Assembly (NCBI GenBank): GCA_032164295.1
Contig: JAJHTX010000009.1
Coordinates: forward strand, 1,116,001 to 1,180,000
Direction: 5' to 3'
From: Inonotus obliquus
Lineage: Eukaryota > Basidiomycota > Agaricomycetes > Hymenochaetales > Hymenochaetaceae
Length of the DNA: 64,000 nucleotides
Part shown: one piece after another, positions 11,463 through 20,984 of the stretch
How the letters are laid out: each line of letters starts with the position of its first letter
Position numbering within the stretch: position 1 is the stretch's first letter
The notes under the pieces: model-generated
The model's input: the letters and a program-made list of their open reading frames with translations, nothing else
Databases searched by the model: none
What the model was told of the DNA's origin: nothing
Made by a program: the position numbers and the translations under genes

Positions 11463-12116
11463 ATGCAACTACACCCCGCACTCAGGGACGACCCATCGTT
11501 CATCGCTACGCTCAAGCGCCAGCTCTCACGTCGTGGCTCAATCAGCGCAAAGAAGTATAACCGCGAGCGCAGTCCTAGCACCGCCGCCAGCCCTCAGCCT
11601 TCGCTCGCCGCACTCGACATGAAAAAACGTGTTGACTGGCACGCACGTTCCGAGGCGTGGCTTGATGAGCCTGCCACGCGCCCGGCTCAAAGCACCCTCC
11701 TATTGGAAATTCCCGATCTTCAGAGCATATGCCCCACACACGGCGAGCGACTTTTCCGTATCGAGAGACAAGAGTCGATTACCGTACGCGATATCCTGAT
11801 CGAGCTCGATAAGTTCTTGCACCGGCCTGCACCGAAACTTGTTGGGAATTTTAGAACGTGGAAAAAGACGGATGATGACGAGCTGGAACAGCCACAGAGT
11901 CCGAAGGCTGTGAACTTGGATGTGACGATCAAGAGCCCCGATAGCAGTGAGAGCAGTTTGAGCTCAAATGGCGAGAGGAAGCCTGTGGAGAGTGTGTTAT
12001 CACGATGGTTGGGCGAGAAGACTGTCTTCGCGGGTTTGCGGCGAGCCGAGAACCATGACTTCAAGCTGCTGGTGAGGATGGTGAAGCCAGGCAAGGAAAC
12101 GCCTCATGCGGGGTGA
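11463..12116 (+). CDS. DUF6699-type protein, intronless paralog
   Basis: Single exon, 217 aa from the ATG at 11463. An upstream in-frame ATG at 11307 exists but lies ahead of the pyrimidine-rich leader, and the paralog at 7947 supports the shorter start (MQLHPALRDDPSF against MHPHSALDPTF). Visible order: basic N-terminus with tandem Ser/Arg, KKRVDWHARSEAWLDEPAT, a strand TLLLEIPDL, ITVRDILIELDKFLHR at about residues 103-118, an acidic/Ser-rich linker, then SRWLGEKTVFAGLRRAE and a short tail. The architecture matches the gene at 7935. The two lie in the same orientation about 2.8 kb apart and are diverged duplicates. Biochemical function is unknown. Confidence 0.75.
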   Translation: MQLHPALRDDPSFIATLKRQLSRRGSISAKKYNRERSPSTAASPQPSLAALDMKKRVDWHARSEAWLDEPATRPAQSTLLLEIPDLQSICPTHGERLFRIERQESITVRDILIELDKFLHRPAPKLVGNFRTWKKTDDDELEQPQSPKAVNLDVTIKSPDSSESSLSSNGERKPVESVLSRWLGEKTVFAGLRRAENHDFKLLVRMVKPGKETPHAG

Positions 12117-12527
12117 TATCGATGTTCGTTGAGATTCTCGACTTATACTTACTATCTGGTTGGTATCTCGTCTTTTTTTGTTGCTCATCACTATATTTGT
12201 CTCACGGATGCTGTTCATAGGGCGCACATGTAATACTCACCCTATGTATGCTGCTATCTATCGGGATGTGACAATAGATTATCTATCTAGCTTGAATGCA
12301 GTAATTGTTTTTAATTGTGGATTTATTGTGAATTTTGAGACAGTTTGCAAAGGGAAGGATAGGATACGCGGCTGAATTCGGCTGAGTGAGCTCCGCCGCG
12401 TGACGTCAAAATCATTTTTTATTATTCGTCAAATTTATATAAGCGCATGTATCCGTCTTGCTAACCAGCATCTCAACTTTGCTTTCTTCCACATTCACTA
12501 TCCATCCACGACAAGTGCTCAAACACA

Positions 12528-13608
12528 ATGTCGACGTCAACGTCGCTACTACAAGACGTCCTCCGTCCTCAAGCCTTTGGCGTTGAGGGAATTCACTCGA
12601 AGCTCGCAGCCGCTTCCCTTAACGAGGCGTCCTCGCCGACGAGACAGGCTGCTGCATTAGACGATTCAGACGATGAACTCGTTGGAGTCGTACGTCTCTT
12701 TAGTTCTCTCGACTTTCTACTCGTGCTCATCATTTCACCTTCGTTTAGATGTCCATTCCCGGTTCACCTTCTCGCTCAGCTGCACCTTCAAGACAATCAT
12801 CCCGTCCTTCGTCGCCTACTCGTGTGGGTGCGAGTAAGAGAAAGGTTCCCGGACCGCTACACTTAGGAAAGAGCAAAGAAAGGAGCTCAGATCCCCTCCG
12901 CGCGTTCCCAACGGAAGTCGCTCAGCGCCTTTTTGCCCATCTGAGCGTTAAAGACCTTGCACGATGCGCACGTGTGTGCAGGAAATGGCAGAGGAGTCAA
13001 ACGTTGAACTATGGTGAGTCAACATTCTGATGCTGTGCTTTTGAATTGTATTACAGTGCTAACTGAGTCATCCCGATCGACAGTGTGGTTCTTGCACGTT
13101 CGAAGTGAGTCTTTCGAACCTGAATCGTTGCCTCCGGGGAAATGGACTCGTCGGGAGTCGAGACAAAATTGGGTATGTCGATTCAATGACCGACTTGTCA
13201 TTGTACATATACTGACTTCTAAACGATCAGCGCCTCACATATATGCAGAATGCTTCCCAGCGTGAAAAAGAAGAGGCCGAACATAGTTTCACGCCTCCCC
13301 CGCGTTATTCTCGCCCGACTACCCCATTCAACACAACTCTTGCATTTGCCAATATTATGTCGGCTCAAGACGGACCCATATCATCCCGTGTATCAAACGG
13401 TGGATCGGGTTATGTTACTCCAAAGGAAGCGAGAGAAGAGCAATGGCGTATGGAGGCGGAAGAGAAGGAGAAGTTGACTAAGAACGAGATGCGGGATATG
13501 TATAAGGAGCTTGGTGGTAGGAAAGCGAGGACGAAAGCGAAGTTTGGGGGAGCCACGAGGGATAAAGGTGGTTGGAATGCTGGTGGAGGTGATTTCGACG
13601 AATATTGA
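12528..13608 (+). CDS. F-box domain protein
   Basis: Four exons (12528-12689, 12749-13013, 13084-13172, 13231-13608) join in frame to give 297 aa. The N-terminal ~100 residues are Ser/Pro-rich and disordered. The F-box follows at about residues 105-150: DPLRAFPTEVAQRLFAHLSV, then KDLARCARVCRKWQRS and VWFLHV, the classic Leu-Pro/Leu-x-x-Leu/Cys-Arg-Val-Cys-x-x-Trp pattern. The conserved C-terminus contains QNASQREKEEAEHSFTPPP, a charged helix (KEAREEQWRMEAEEKEKL) and a Gly-rich end. F-box proteins bind Skp1 and bring substrates to SCF ubiquitin ligases. No LRR or WD repeats follow, so the substrate region is probably the charged C-terminus. Introns are 59, 70 and 58 nt. Confidence 0.85.
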
Positions 13609-14371
13609 ACATTGACCTGAGATGAGGAAATGATTTTCGACCTCGCCGTTTTCTTGATTATGAATTCTTATTTCGGAAGGATAAACTTCCGCACAATTCT
13701 GACGAACGATATGCTCGAACGATTGATATACACGCTCACGATTATTCTGTTCTATCCCATGCCATGCATGCACAGAGTGTTAACTGCACTACTGAAAATG
13801 TAATCTGGCACGGATGTTTTTGTTGTATTAGAATGATAGATCAACATGTAAGGCCTAGAGAGTACCACGCTCCTATCCTACACTCCTAGATGAATATACT
13901 TCTGTTGTGTAATTGCGACAAGCCTCGAATGACTTCATCCTAGGTAAGCTTCGTCTCACCTCACTTTTGGATGATCAACAAACTGGCATCTTCTTCCACC
14001 GGACGGACAGTACACATCGTATGCGTAAAGTGATTGGTTTTGCTTTGAGTTTCGAGAGGCGATAACTAATTTATCTCGTTCTTTCGATCTGAACATGTGA
14101 ATTCCTACAAGTTAGTTTTCGACTTGGTTTCTCTTCTTAGTCTGGTGGGTCGGTCGTGAATGAGCTTTGAATCGTGTGCGCGGTGTGGCAGAGTGAGAAT
14201 GGATGAATGGATGGATGGATGTCGAAAATCTCAAGACCTAAAACACACATTGGCTCAGAAGCAAGGGTGGAACGTATGTCTTAGTAGTTGTGTGATTGGT
14301 ATCTTTGGACGATGCGTATGCGTTTTATTGTAAAGGTTCGAGATTCGTGTATCGTGTATTGTGATAGGTAA
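13609..14371. other. Convergent intergenic region
   Basis: This separates the F-box gene (plus) from the complex I subunit gene (minus), so it should carry two 3' untranslated regions. A short ATGG-type run (atggatggatgg) occurs near 14206-14220. A minus-strand frame overlapping the F-box gene end (13393-13773) is antisense shadow. Confidence 0.5.
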
Positions 14372-15079
14372 TTAAGGGATGATGTCCTTCCGCAAGCTAC
14401 CAGAGGCGGCGGGTAATACTTGGTCCTCGTCTCTCCCTGTTCGAAGTAACAAGTCAGCATCATCGTTAACACAGAGGAAAACATGTAAATAAAGGGAGGA
14501 GTGTCCTAAATCCCAACCGACCGAGCGACAACAACCCAAACAAAACAAAAAAAACAAAACAGAATAGAAACAAAACAGAATAGAAACAACAACAACAATC
14601 CACTCACCTTCAAGGAATTTCTGCATAAAGCTCCTCTGGGGCCTCTCCTTGGGAGCGAACAAAATCCCCAAAACATGCGAATCCTGAGCCCACGAATTCA
14701 TAACTTCCTGATACGTTTGTCTTCCTTTCAGAATAAGGACATCGATGACTTTGGGATCGGATACGTAGCGGTTGCGTTCGAATTCTGCTCGGATGATTTG
14801 ACGGACGTCGGTTGGGGAACAGTTGAGAGTGAAGGTGTCGACGATTTCTGGAGCCTATTTTTGGTGAGGGGTTATTGTTTGCGGTTTGAGGTTATAGGAG
14901 GTATTTGTGTGAGAGGTTTGTTGGTTTGTTGGTTAGCTAAGGTGGATTGGAGGGATGAGAGAGGAAGGACGTACGGAACGATACCAATCACGGTAGAGCT
15001 GGAGGACTCGTTGTCGAGCAACTTGTGGACTCCCAGACGTCCGGGTCACCTGCGCCAGACGGGGTGGGATAGTCGTCAT
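14372..15079 (-). CDS. NDUFA6: Complex I LYR-motif subunit (NDUFA6/B14-like)
   Basis: Exon 1 (15079-14975) encodes MTTIPPRLAQ, then QLYRDWYRS, the LYR motif that binds mitochondrial acyl-carrier protein. Exon 2 (14856-14608) encodes APEIVDTFTLN, then ERNRYVSDPKVIDVLILKG and a region ending MQKFLEG. Exon 3 (14436-14372) gives RDEDQVLPAASGS and the end. The layout matches the NDUFA6 accessory subunit of NADH:ubiquinone oxidoreductase, about 138 aa expected. Oddity: with these splice sites the coding length is 2 nt too long. The doubled AC at 14819-14822 breaks frame between TFTLN and SPTDVR, at a point where the family aligns without a gap. The best donor (GTACGT) and acceptor give this result. 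The one alternative donor I found keeps frame but yields a poor match. It is either a sequencing or assembly slip, an unusual splice, or a broken copy. Confidence 0.75.
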
Positions 15080-15376
15080 CGTCGCAGTCTAACTCCCTAT
15101 CAATAGTCGGCCCCTTGTTATGATCGTTGGCGCCAGGTAGGATAGTGAACTCGATTGCTTGAGCCTTGAGCGGTCGGTGTGAAGTGGATGTTTCCGAAAG
15201 TGGATAATATCGGGTAACTTCGGGTATATACTCAATTGGGTAGTTAGGTTAGTAATATTATGCACCTCGTGTATATCATGCATCATGCATTTATCCAACC
15301 GCCTTTGACTCGTTTGTCTTCTCTCTTTCTCTCTTCCGCTTCTTCACTTTAGTTAACGCAGCAATTTCGATACGAA

Positions 15377-16499
15377 ATGGTTAGAGGATCCGGTATGATG
15401 GTCTTGTGAGAATCATCGAGCTATATGTACCAACTCTTGTTTCGTGGCGTTAACAGGAAAGTTCAAGACGAAACGCGGTGGCGGTCGTTCTTTCAGGTGC
15501 GTTTTTCTACGTATATGTCGTACCCTGGATGAAATACTGATGCTTAAATCCTTGTAGTCGAAACTTGGCTCTTGATGAGAACGGTATAGCCGTTGGTTCT
15601 GATCGCAGGTATGTCCCTTCAATAACTCATGCGTATCTCTATCGGTGTGTATATTGACGATGATCTTCTCGTAATCGACAGGAATTACAGACGCTCGAAG
15701 GAAGAGAATGCAGATGATGTCTCTGAAGAGGACGAAGACGAGGAAGAAGAGTCCGACTCAGAAGAGGAAGAAGATGAATCCGAGTCTGGATCTGAAGTCG
15801 ATGCTACTGGTACCAACATCCCCTCTTCAACCGCCAACACACAAGCAAAACCCGAACTAACTCGTGCGGAACGTCGTGAACTCAAGAAGAAGGGGAAAGC
15901 GCAACCTACACCGGGTAAAAGGCAAAAGTCCAAGACAGGCGCGAGTAAGGAGGGGGAGGATGATGATGAGGATGGAGAGGAAGAGGAGGAGGTACTGGTT
16001 AACCCGAATCATGTCAAGAAGAAGTTGAATATCGCAGATTTGGATGCTCCGAGGGAGATGTCGAGGAAAGAAAGGTAGGTCCTCTTTCATTTTCCTTCCT
16101 TTGTTTTTTCAGAACGAGTTGATGTTGATGGATATCGTTGATAGAGAGGCTAAAGAGAAGAAAGAGGCGCAAGAGCGTTATTGGAAGGTACGGAATCTTA
16201 CTTTCCTTGGTCTCCCTCCTATCCTTTAACCTCTCACTTGATTCTGATTCTGCGTTTATTATTCCTATTTAGCTGCACGAACAAGGCAAAACGGAGCAAG
16301 CCAAAATAGATCTCGCCCGTCTCGCAAAGATTCGTAAGGAGCGTGAAGAAGCGCTAGCGAAGAGGAAGGCTGAAGCTGAAGGTCGGTAGTCTTATGTCTA
16401 TTTGTTCCGATCAGTCATTGATGGTGTATGTGGGTGATAGCGAAAGCGAAAGAAGCGGAGGCGAAGCGTGTCGCTCAGAAGAGCGGGAAACGCCTATGA
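15377..16499 (+). CDS. PDAP1: PDAP1-like 28 kDa heat/acid-stable phosphoprotein
   Basis: Seven exons (15377-15392, 15457-15496, 15558-15608, 15682-16074, 16145-16187, 16273-16381, 16441-16499) give 236 aa. The N-terminus is basic and Gly-rich (KFKTKRGGGRSF). A long acidic Ser/Glu/Asp stretch follows at about residues 45-75, probable casein kinase 2 sites. The diagnostic C-terminal block contains NPNHVKKKLNIADLDAPREM, ERYWKLHEQGKTEQAKIDL and ARLAKIRKEREEAL. The last segment is nearly the same as in animal PDAP1. Members are cytosolic/nucleolar phosphoproteins linked to growth and RNA binding, but a precise molecular role is not established. The first exons are very short (16, 40 and 51 nt). 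It is convergent with the PPR-like gene, with 250 bp between them. Confidence 0.85.
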
Positions 16500-16749
16500 A
16501 AGACGATGAGGACGTTGATGAGAGTATAGATTTGATTTCTGATTGTTACCTTGTACTATTATATCGAAGTATTGCCGGTGTATCATCTATCGTGTTGGCC
16601 TGTCACCAGAGGCACTCGCTATTCAGGAGAAAGTAATTGTCTTAAGCTACATTATGCATATGCAAGAATGAATCAACGTCTCAACTGAAATCCTATGTAC
16701 ATTTTCGCTGCTACCAAGCAATCAAAATCCCATGTACCAAACCCTCGCC

Positions 16750-19374
16750 TCACCTCATCTCCCTGTCCTCCCTCAACTTCCTAAACGCCCAACTAATCGC
16801 CATCTCACTAGGTAGACCCTCCTTACCAAGCCAATCCTCCAACCACCTCCTCAATTTCTCAAACTCGCTTTCCCTAGCACCGTATTTCTCGATTAATGGT
16901 CCACGCATACTTGCTTCGCTCCATAATGCTAGGGCGATTGCGAGGGAACGTTTGAGAGGTTTGATGTGGAGGTGATGCATCCAGGCTAGGGTGAGTGGGA
17001 TTTGGGAGGGCCGGTTTGTACGGGATAGGAGGAGGATGTAGATTGAGAAGGATTGTGCGGTGGGTGTTATTTGAGGGTGGGGGGAGGTTATGCCGAGGGG
17101 TGTTGGTGGTGGTGGTGGTGTGTTTAGCGGGATGGAGGTGGAGGTGGTGGGTGATGGTGAGAGAGTTGGACCAAGGAGGAGAGGTTTGGGTTTGTTTTTG
17201 TCGCCTGAGCTTTGGGAGTTGGTATTGGTGTGGGTATTTCCACGTAACCGTGAACCGAGAGAACTCAACGCATCCCTAATCGGACTCGCACTTCTTTGAG
17301 CTTCATCGGGCCATACAGCTCTCGCAGGCGGCTCCACCTCCTTCAACTCTGGATAATTTACTAATAGTATTTCATGGAATAGTTTGATTGTTTTTGGAGC
17401 TGCTAGTTCGCCATTCCACAACGTTTTTCGCATGTATAACCGAGTTTCCTGGATAAGCTCTTTCTTTTCTGATTTCTTTTCTTTTTCTTCGCTATTGGAG
17501 GTGGGCTGGTTGTTCTTGTCCTTGATCGAGGACGAGGAACCACAACCGCGTTTGATGTTCATGCGCATGTGTTGTACGATTTGACGTCGATTTTTGTCTT
17601 TAAGTGTAGAGGATGGCTTGGGTGAAGCGTTCCTGAATAAGTCGTGTAACCCGAAATGCTCGAGTAAACCGCGAAAGGTCCGATCCCATCGTGCTACGGA
17701 TAAAGCAGCGTGCAAAACTGTGTTCAACGTTTCTGCATTTGGGTGAACGCCGAAAAGGGGGTAAACTACGTCCCAAAGCCTGAAAACTAGATCCTGCCGA
17801 TTGTTCTTTTGGTACGCGTTCATAAGGGCATTTATCAAAGGCGTATCGATTTTGGCATGTTTGGAGAACAAGTGTCGCTTGCGTCGACTAATCGATGTAT
17901 TACATCTTTTCGGCGGTTGATTCGCCTTGTCGATGAGGATACCTGTCGACTCGACAAGTGTGTCGAATGCCTCTAGGTGGAGTCCATTTGTCACCAAGAC
18001 GTCCATCGCCACTGTCAGCGCCTTGGTGTCTATCCTTCGTCGGCGAGGATGCGACGCACAGCATCGCTCCCAGGCTGACAAGGCTGTGTCATAGTCGCCT
18101 TTCCTCGACAGCCCACGCATTAGGACGGTGAACATCGGAACAGTCGGTGGAGATCCTCCAGCTTCTTTCGTCTTGTCGAATAGTCGCAAAAGCTCCGTAC
18201 TATTGACTCTGCGATCGCGGCTTGCAACGTTCAAGACTGTAGCCCAGTCCGTGGCTCGAGTCTTGTGCTTCCAGACTAAAGGTCGGTCTTTCCGAGACGC
18301 GCTGGAGATGCGACTTTCTTTACGAGTAACTTGTGGGATGAAGGGTCCGAAATCCTTCTCGTCAACCATGTCGCGCAGGTATTGGAAAGCGGACCCTGTA
18401 TGTCGCTTGAAGGACATCATGAACTCGGTGTTCCATCGTGTATTGAAACTACCGTCCGATTTGACCGCTCGTGCACCACGCGCGGATAACTCGACTCCAT
18501 GCGGAACGATATCGTCTGTCTTCTGTGTTTGGTCTCTTATTAGGTTGAGATATCGTGCCGATGCATGTACAGCTCCGTGGTGCGCAAAAACCCGGAGGTA
18601 CGCTTCAAGATGGTGTTGATTCGGTTCCACGCCCTCCATCTGCATGCTCCGCTGAAGTTTTTTGGCAAGCTCGAGCGAGACTAGGCTGTTGGAAAGTAAT
18701 GATCGATACGTCCGAGAGTGGAGCTTGAGTTGTCGCCCATGCATCGCGTCAATAAGACGAGTAGCCGCTTTGGCGGGGATGGGGGAGGATTTGTAGTACG
18801 ACAAGCTCCGGAGTAGGAGGTTGAATTGTGTTGCTGGGTCGGGTAGATCAAGTATCAGGAATAGCTTGATCAAAATCGGTAAGGGAGCCTCTACTCGTTG
18901 ACGCGCAAGGAAGCGGACGGCCAAGATAATCAAAACAGGTCGAAGGTCGACGTCTGCTTTGGATAAGTGTTGCAACACGGTGTTCGCAACTGCGACTGCA
19001 TGAGAAGGAGTGTAAACCTTGCTGGATAGTAGGTACAGAAGCACCCAGCTTGGCGCGGCAAGGAGACGCTCTCCACATTTGCGGACTGCATCTTCGAAGT
19101 CATTGACCTCTATTGCATCCTTCCAGGATTCGAGTTCCTCTGAAGACAAGGGCTTGAGACTGGGGTTGTTGCGTAGTGTTATGCCCAAGGACGTTCGGAC
19201 AGCTTGAAGTCGCTTTTCAACGAGACGTTTGTAAGGAGAAGGTCGGTCATAAGATGACTGTCCAGATGCGTAATGCCTTGTGGACAAAGGTAGAAGGACA
19301 CTGGTTGTGCAAACGCGTTGATAGTGTGTAGTAGTCCATGTCCTGGCCGCGCTTGCAGAGGCGTGTCTTAGCAT
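16750..19374 (-). CDS. Mitochondrial PPR-like protein
   Basis: A single long exon of 874 aa starts at the ATG at 19374. The N-terminus (MLRHASASAARTW, with many Arg/Ser/Thr and no acidic residues for ~45 positions) looks like a mitochondrial targeting sequence. The body is alpha-helical with pentatricopeptide-style segments such as TVPMFTVLMRGLSRKGDYDT, TLINALMNAYQKNNRQDLV and AETLNTVLHAALSVARWDR. The C-terminal third has a Thr/Pro/Ser low-complexity linker at about residues 715-750. PPR proteins bind organellar RNA and act in mitochondrial RNA processing or translation. The specific target is not deducible here. It is divergent from the srp1-like gene with only ~240 bp between starts, suggesting a shared promoter region. 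Confidence 0.7.
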   Translation of the reverse strand: MLRHASASAARTWTTTHYQRVCTTSVLLPLSTRHYASGQSSYDRPSPYKRLVEKRLQAVRTSLGITLRNNPSLKPLSSEELESWKDAIEVNDFEDAVRKCGERLLAAPSWVLLYLLSSKVYTPSHAVAVANTVLQHLSKADVDLRPVLIILAVRFLARQRVEAPLPILIKLFLILDLPDPATQFNLLLRSLSYYKSSPIPAKAATRLIDAMHGRQLKLHSRTYRSLLSNSLVSLELAKKLQRSMQMEGVEPNQHHLEAYLRVFAHHGAVHASARYLNLIRDQTQKTDDIVPHGVELSARGARAVKSDGSFNTRWNTEFMMSFKRHTGSAFQYLRDMVDEKDFGPFIPQVTRKESRISSASRKDRPLVWKHKTRATDWATVLNVASRDRRVNSTELLRLFDKTKEAGGSPPTVPMFTVLMRGLSRKGDYDTALSAWERCCASHPRRRRIDTKALTVAMDVLVTNGLHLEAFDTLVESTGILIDKANQPPKRCNTSISRRKRHLFSKHAKIDTPLINALMNAYQKNNRQDLVFRLWDVVYPLFGVHPNAETLNTVLHAALSVARWDRTFRGLLEHFGLHDLFRNASPKPSSTLKDKNRRQIVQHMRMNIKRGCGSSSSIKDKNNQPTSNSEEKEKKSEKKELIQETRLYMRKTLWNGELAAPKTIKLFHEILLVNYPELKEVEPPARAVWPDEAQRSASPIRDALSSLGSRLRGNTHTNTNSQSSGDKNKPKPLLLGPTLSPSPTTSTSIPLNTPPPPPTPLGITSPHPQITPTAQSFSIYILLLSRTNRPSQIPLTLAWMHHLHIKPLKRSLAIALALWSEASMRGPLIEKYGARESEFEKLRRWLEDWLGKEGLPSEMAISWAFRKLREDREMR

Positions 19375-19615
19375 GCAATCACGGCGTGATGCATCTATTT
19401 ACCAACATTAACGCGGGCGACGTTCAAACGAAAAAGAGGACTTGCCAGATTACAGATAACCGTCGGAAAGTACTATGGCAAGTGAAGCTTGCACACTGGA
19501 AGCGAGTTAAAAGTTTAAGCGCTCATGTGACTTAAGATTACTTAATCTTTTTCTTCCAAGCGCTGGCGCTGGGCTGTGGTTGTGGTTGTTTCATCACTGC
19601 ACAGACAACGCCATC

Positions 19616-20723
19616 ATGCCTCGCACCATCCTCTACGTTCGTGGCTTTCATCCCAATACTCGCGCTCGCGACCTAGCTTTTGAATTTGAGCGGTGAGTAC
19701 TTCCTCTGTGGAGAGGCGGCCTCCTTTTTTTCTGGCGGTCAACTCGTAAAACTGACGCCTCGACCTTTTTTTTTCGCTTAAGCTATGGTCAACTCATCCG
19801 CTGCGACATACCAGCGCCCCGTGGTCACGGCTCAAGTGCAGCTGCGTAAGTCCTCTTTCAGCACTTTTCTCTACCTTTCCTTCGCAGTGGCAGAAACGAG
19901 AACGAATTGTCACGCCTCGCCCTATTCTTTCGAAAACGTGTCTTAGACAATGCCGTCGTCCAGCGACCCGGGTCGACTGCACCGACGATTAAGCGGGCAT
20001 TGCAATTTATGTTGTAAAGAAAATGGTCAAAGCCGTTCTCGCACGATACGTTTACGTGTACGAATGCGAACCTCTTTCTTCGAGCCCACATTTTTCGAGT
20101 CACTTTCACCACTGCGCTTCCGCTTCTCCCCGAATTCGAATTGCGCGCTCAACGAATCTCCCCTCGATCGATCAACAGTTACGCCTTTGTCGAATTTCGC
20201 AGCCCAAGGGATGCGAGTGCGGCCTTTGATGATATGTAAGTTTTCCTGACAGGTTTGGGTTTTCTTGGATACTTATTACTATTCCGCAGGCATGGCAGAT
20301 ATTTTGAAGGTTCCCGGTTGACAGTTGAGGTCAGACTTTTCGCCTAATAATTCCGTAACCGTGAAAAATCTGATTCGGGAATTTTAGTGGGCCAAGAGGC
20401 TCCCCTCTTCTATGTGGCGCAGTGGTCGCTCCCCGCGTCGTCGTGGTTATCGCGATCGTTCTCGTAGCCCGCGCAGAGGTCGCGACCGCGAACACGACAG
20501 GGACGACCGTCGCCGCAGCAGGTCCCGCAGCCGGGACCGTAGGGACCGTGAAGACGATAGAGATGATATTAGAGAGAAGGATAGACACCACAGTGACAGC
20601 CCTGATAGGAAGAGGAGCTACTCCCGCGATAGGTCTGACAGGGCGAGGACCCCTCCCCCGCCTGAGGATGACCTTAAAAAAGTGAATGGTGATGCCGATG
20701 CTCCCGCTTTGTCTGAGGCATAA
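19616..20723 (+). CDS. srp1: SR-type splicing factor, srp1-like
   Basis: Five exons (19616-19692, 19783-19845, 20179-20235, 20290-20329, 20388-20723) give 190 aa. One RRM spans residues 1-85: RNP2-like TILYVRGF, CDIPAPRGHGSS, RNP1-like YAFVEFRSPRDA, and RLTVEWAKRLPSS at its end. An Arg/Ser/Asp-rich tail follows (RSPRRRGYRDRSRSPRRGR, then RD/RE repeats). The RRM closely follows the pattern of fission yeast Srp1. Such proteins bind exonic RNA and promote spliceosome assembly in the nucleus. The second intron is 333 nt, against 40-90 nt for the others. It contains a possible 126-nt in-frame cassette exon (19888-20013), which suggests regulated splicing. Confidence 0.85.
19888..20013 (+). other. 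Candidate cassette exon within the srp1-like gene
   Basis: The segment is preceded by a pyrimidine-rich acceptor (ctttccttcgcag) and followed by a GTAAAG donor. It is 126 nt long, contains no stop in the reading phase of exon 2, and would insert 42 residues into the middle of the RRM. Its use is not shown by the sequence. It is reported because SR-protein genes often regulate themselves through alternative exons in a long intron at this place. Confidence 0.3.
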
Positions 20724-20984
20724 AAACATGAAGAAGGTTGCTCTTGACGCAAACCGATTTAGGTTCTTTCCCTTTGTCTCGTACTTTTTATGCGAGTCCC
20801 TTCTGATCTGTTTTTGACAAACTTACTCTTTTGATGTCGCGGCGTTATGTTACTGTCGTTAGTATTGAATATAGTTCTCAAGTTCCGAAACATTTGCGGG
20901 ATTTCATGCAAGGATCAGCGTGAATATGGCCACGAGAACATCTAACTTTTGCAACCACAATCTACATTTTACAAGTACAAAAGC

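Noticed and set aside
17090..17299. Plus-strand frames rich in Gly/Val opposite the PPR-like gene
   Set aside because: Arise from the antisense of its Pro/Thr linker.
20179..20235. Possibility that the srp1-like RRM is disrupted by the long intron
   Set aside because: Exon 3 begins with a proper CAACAG acceptor and joins exon 2 in frame to give a normal RNP1 motif. Total coding length is divisible by three.
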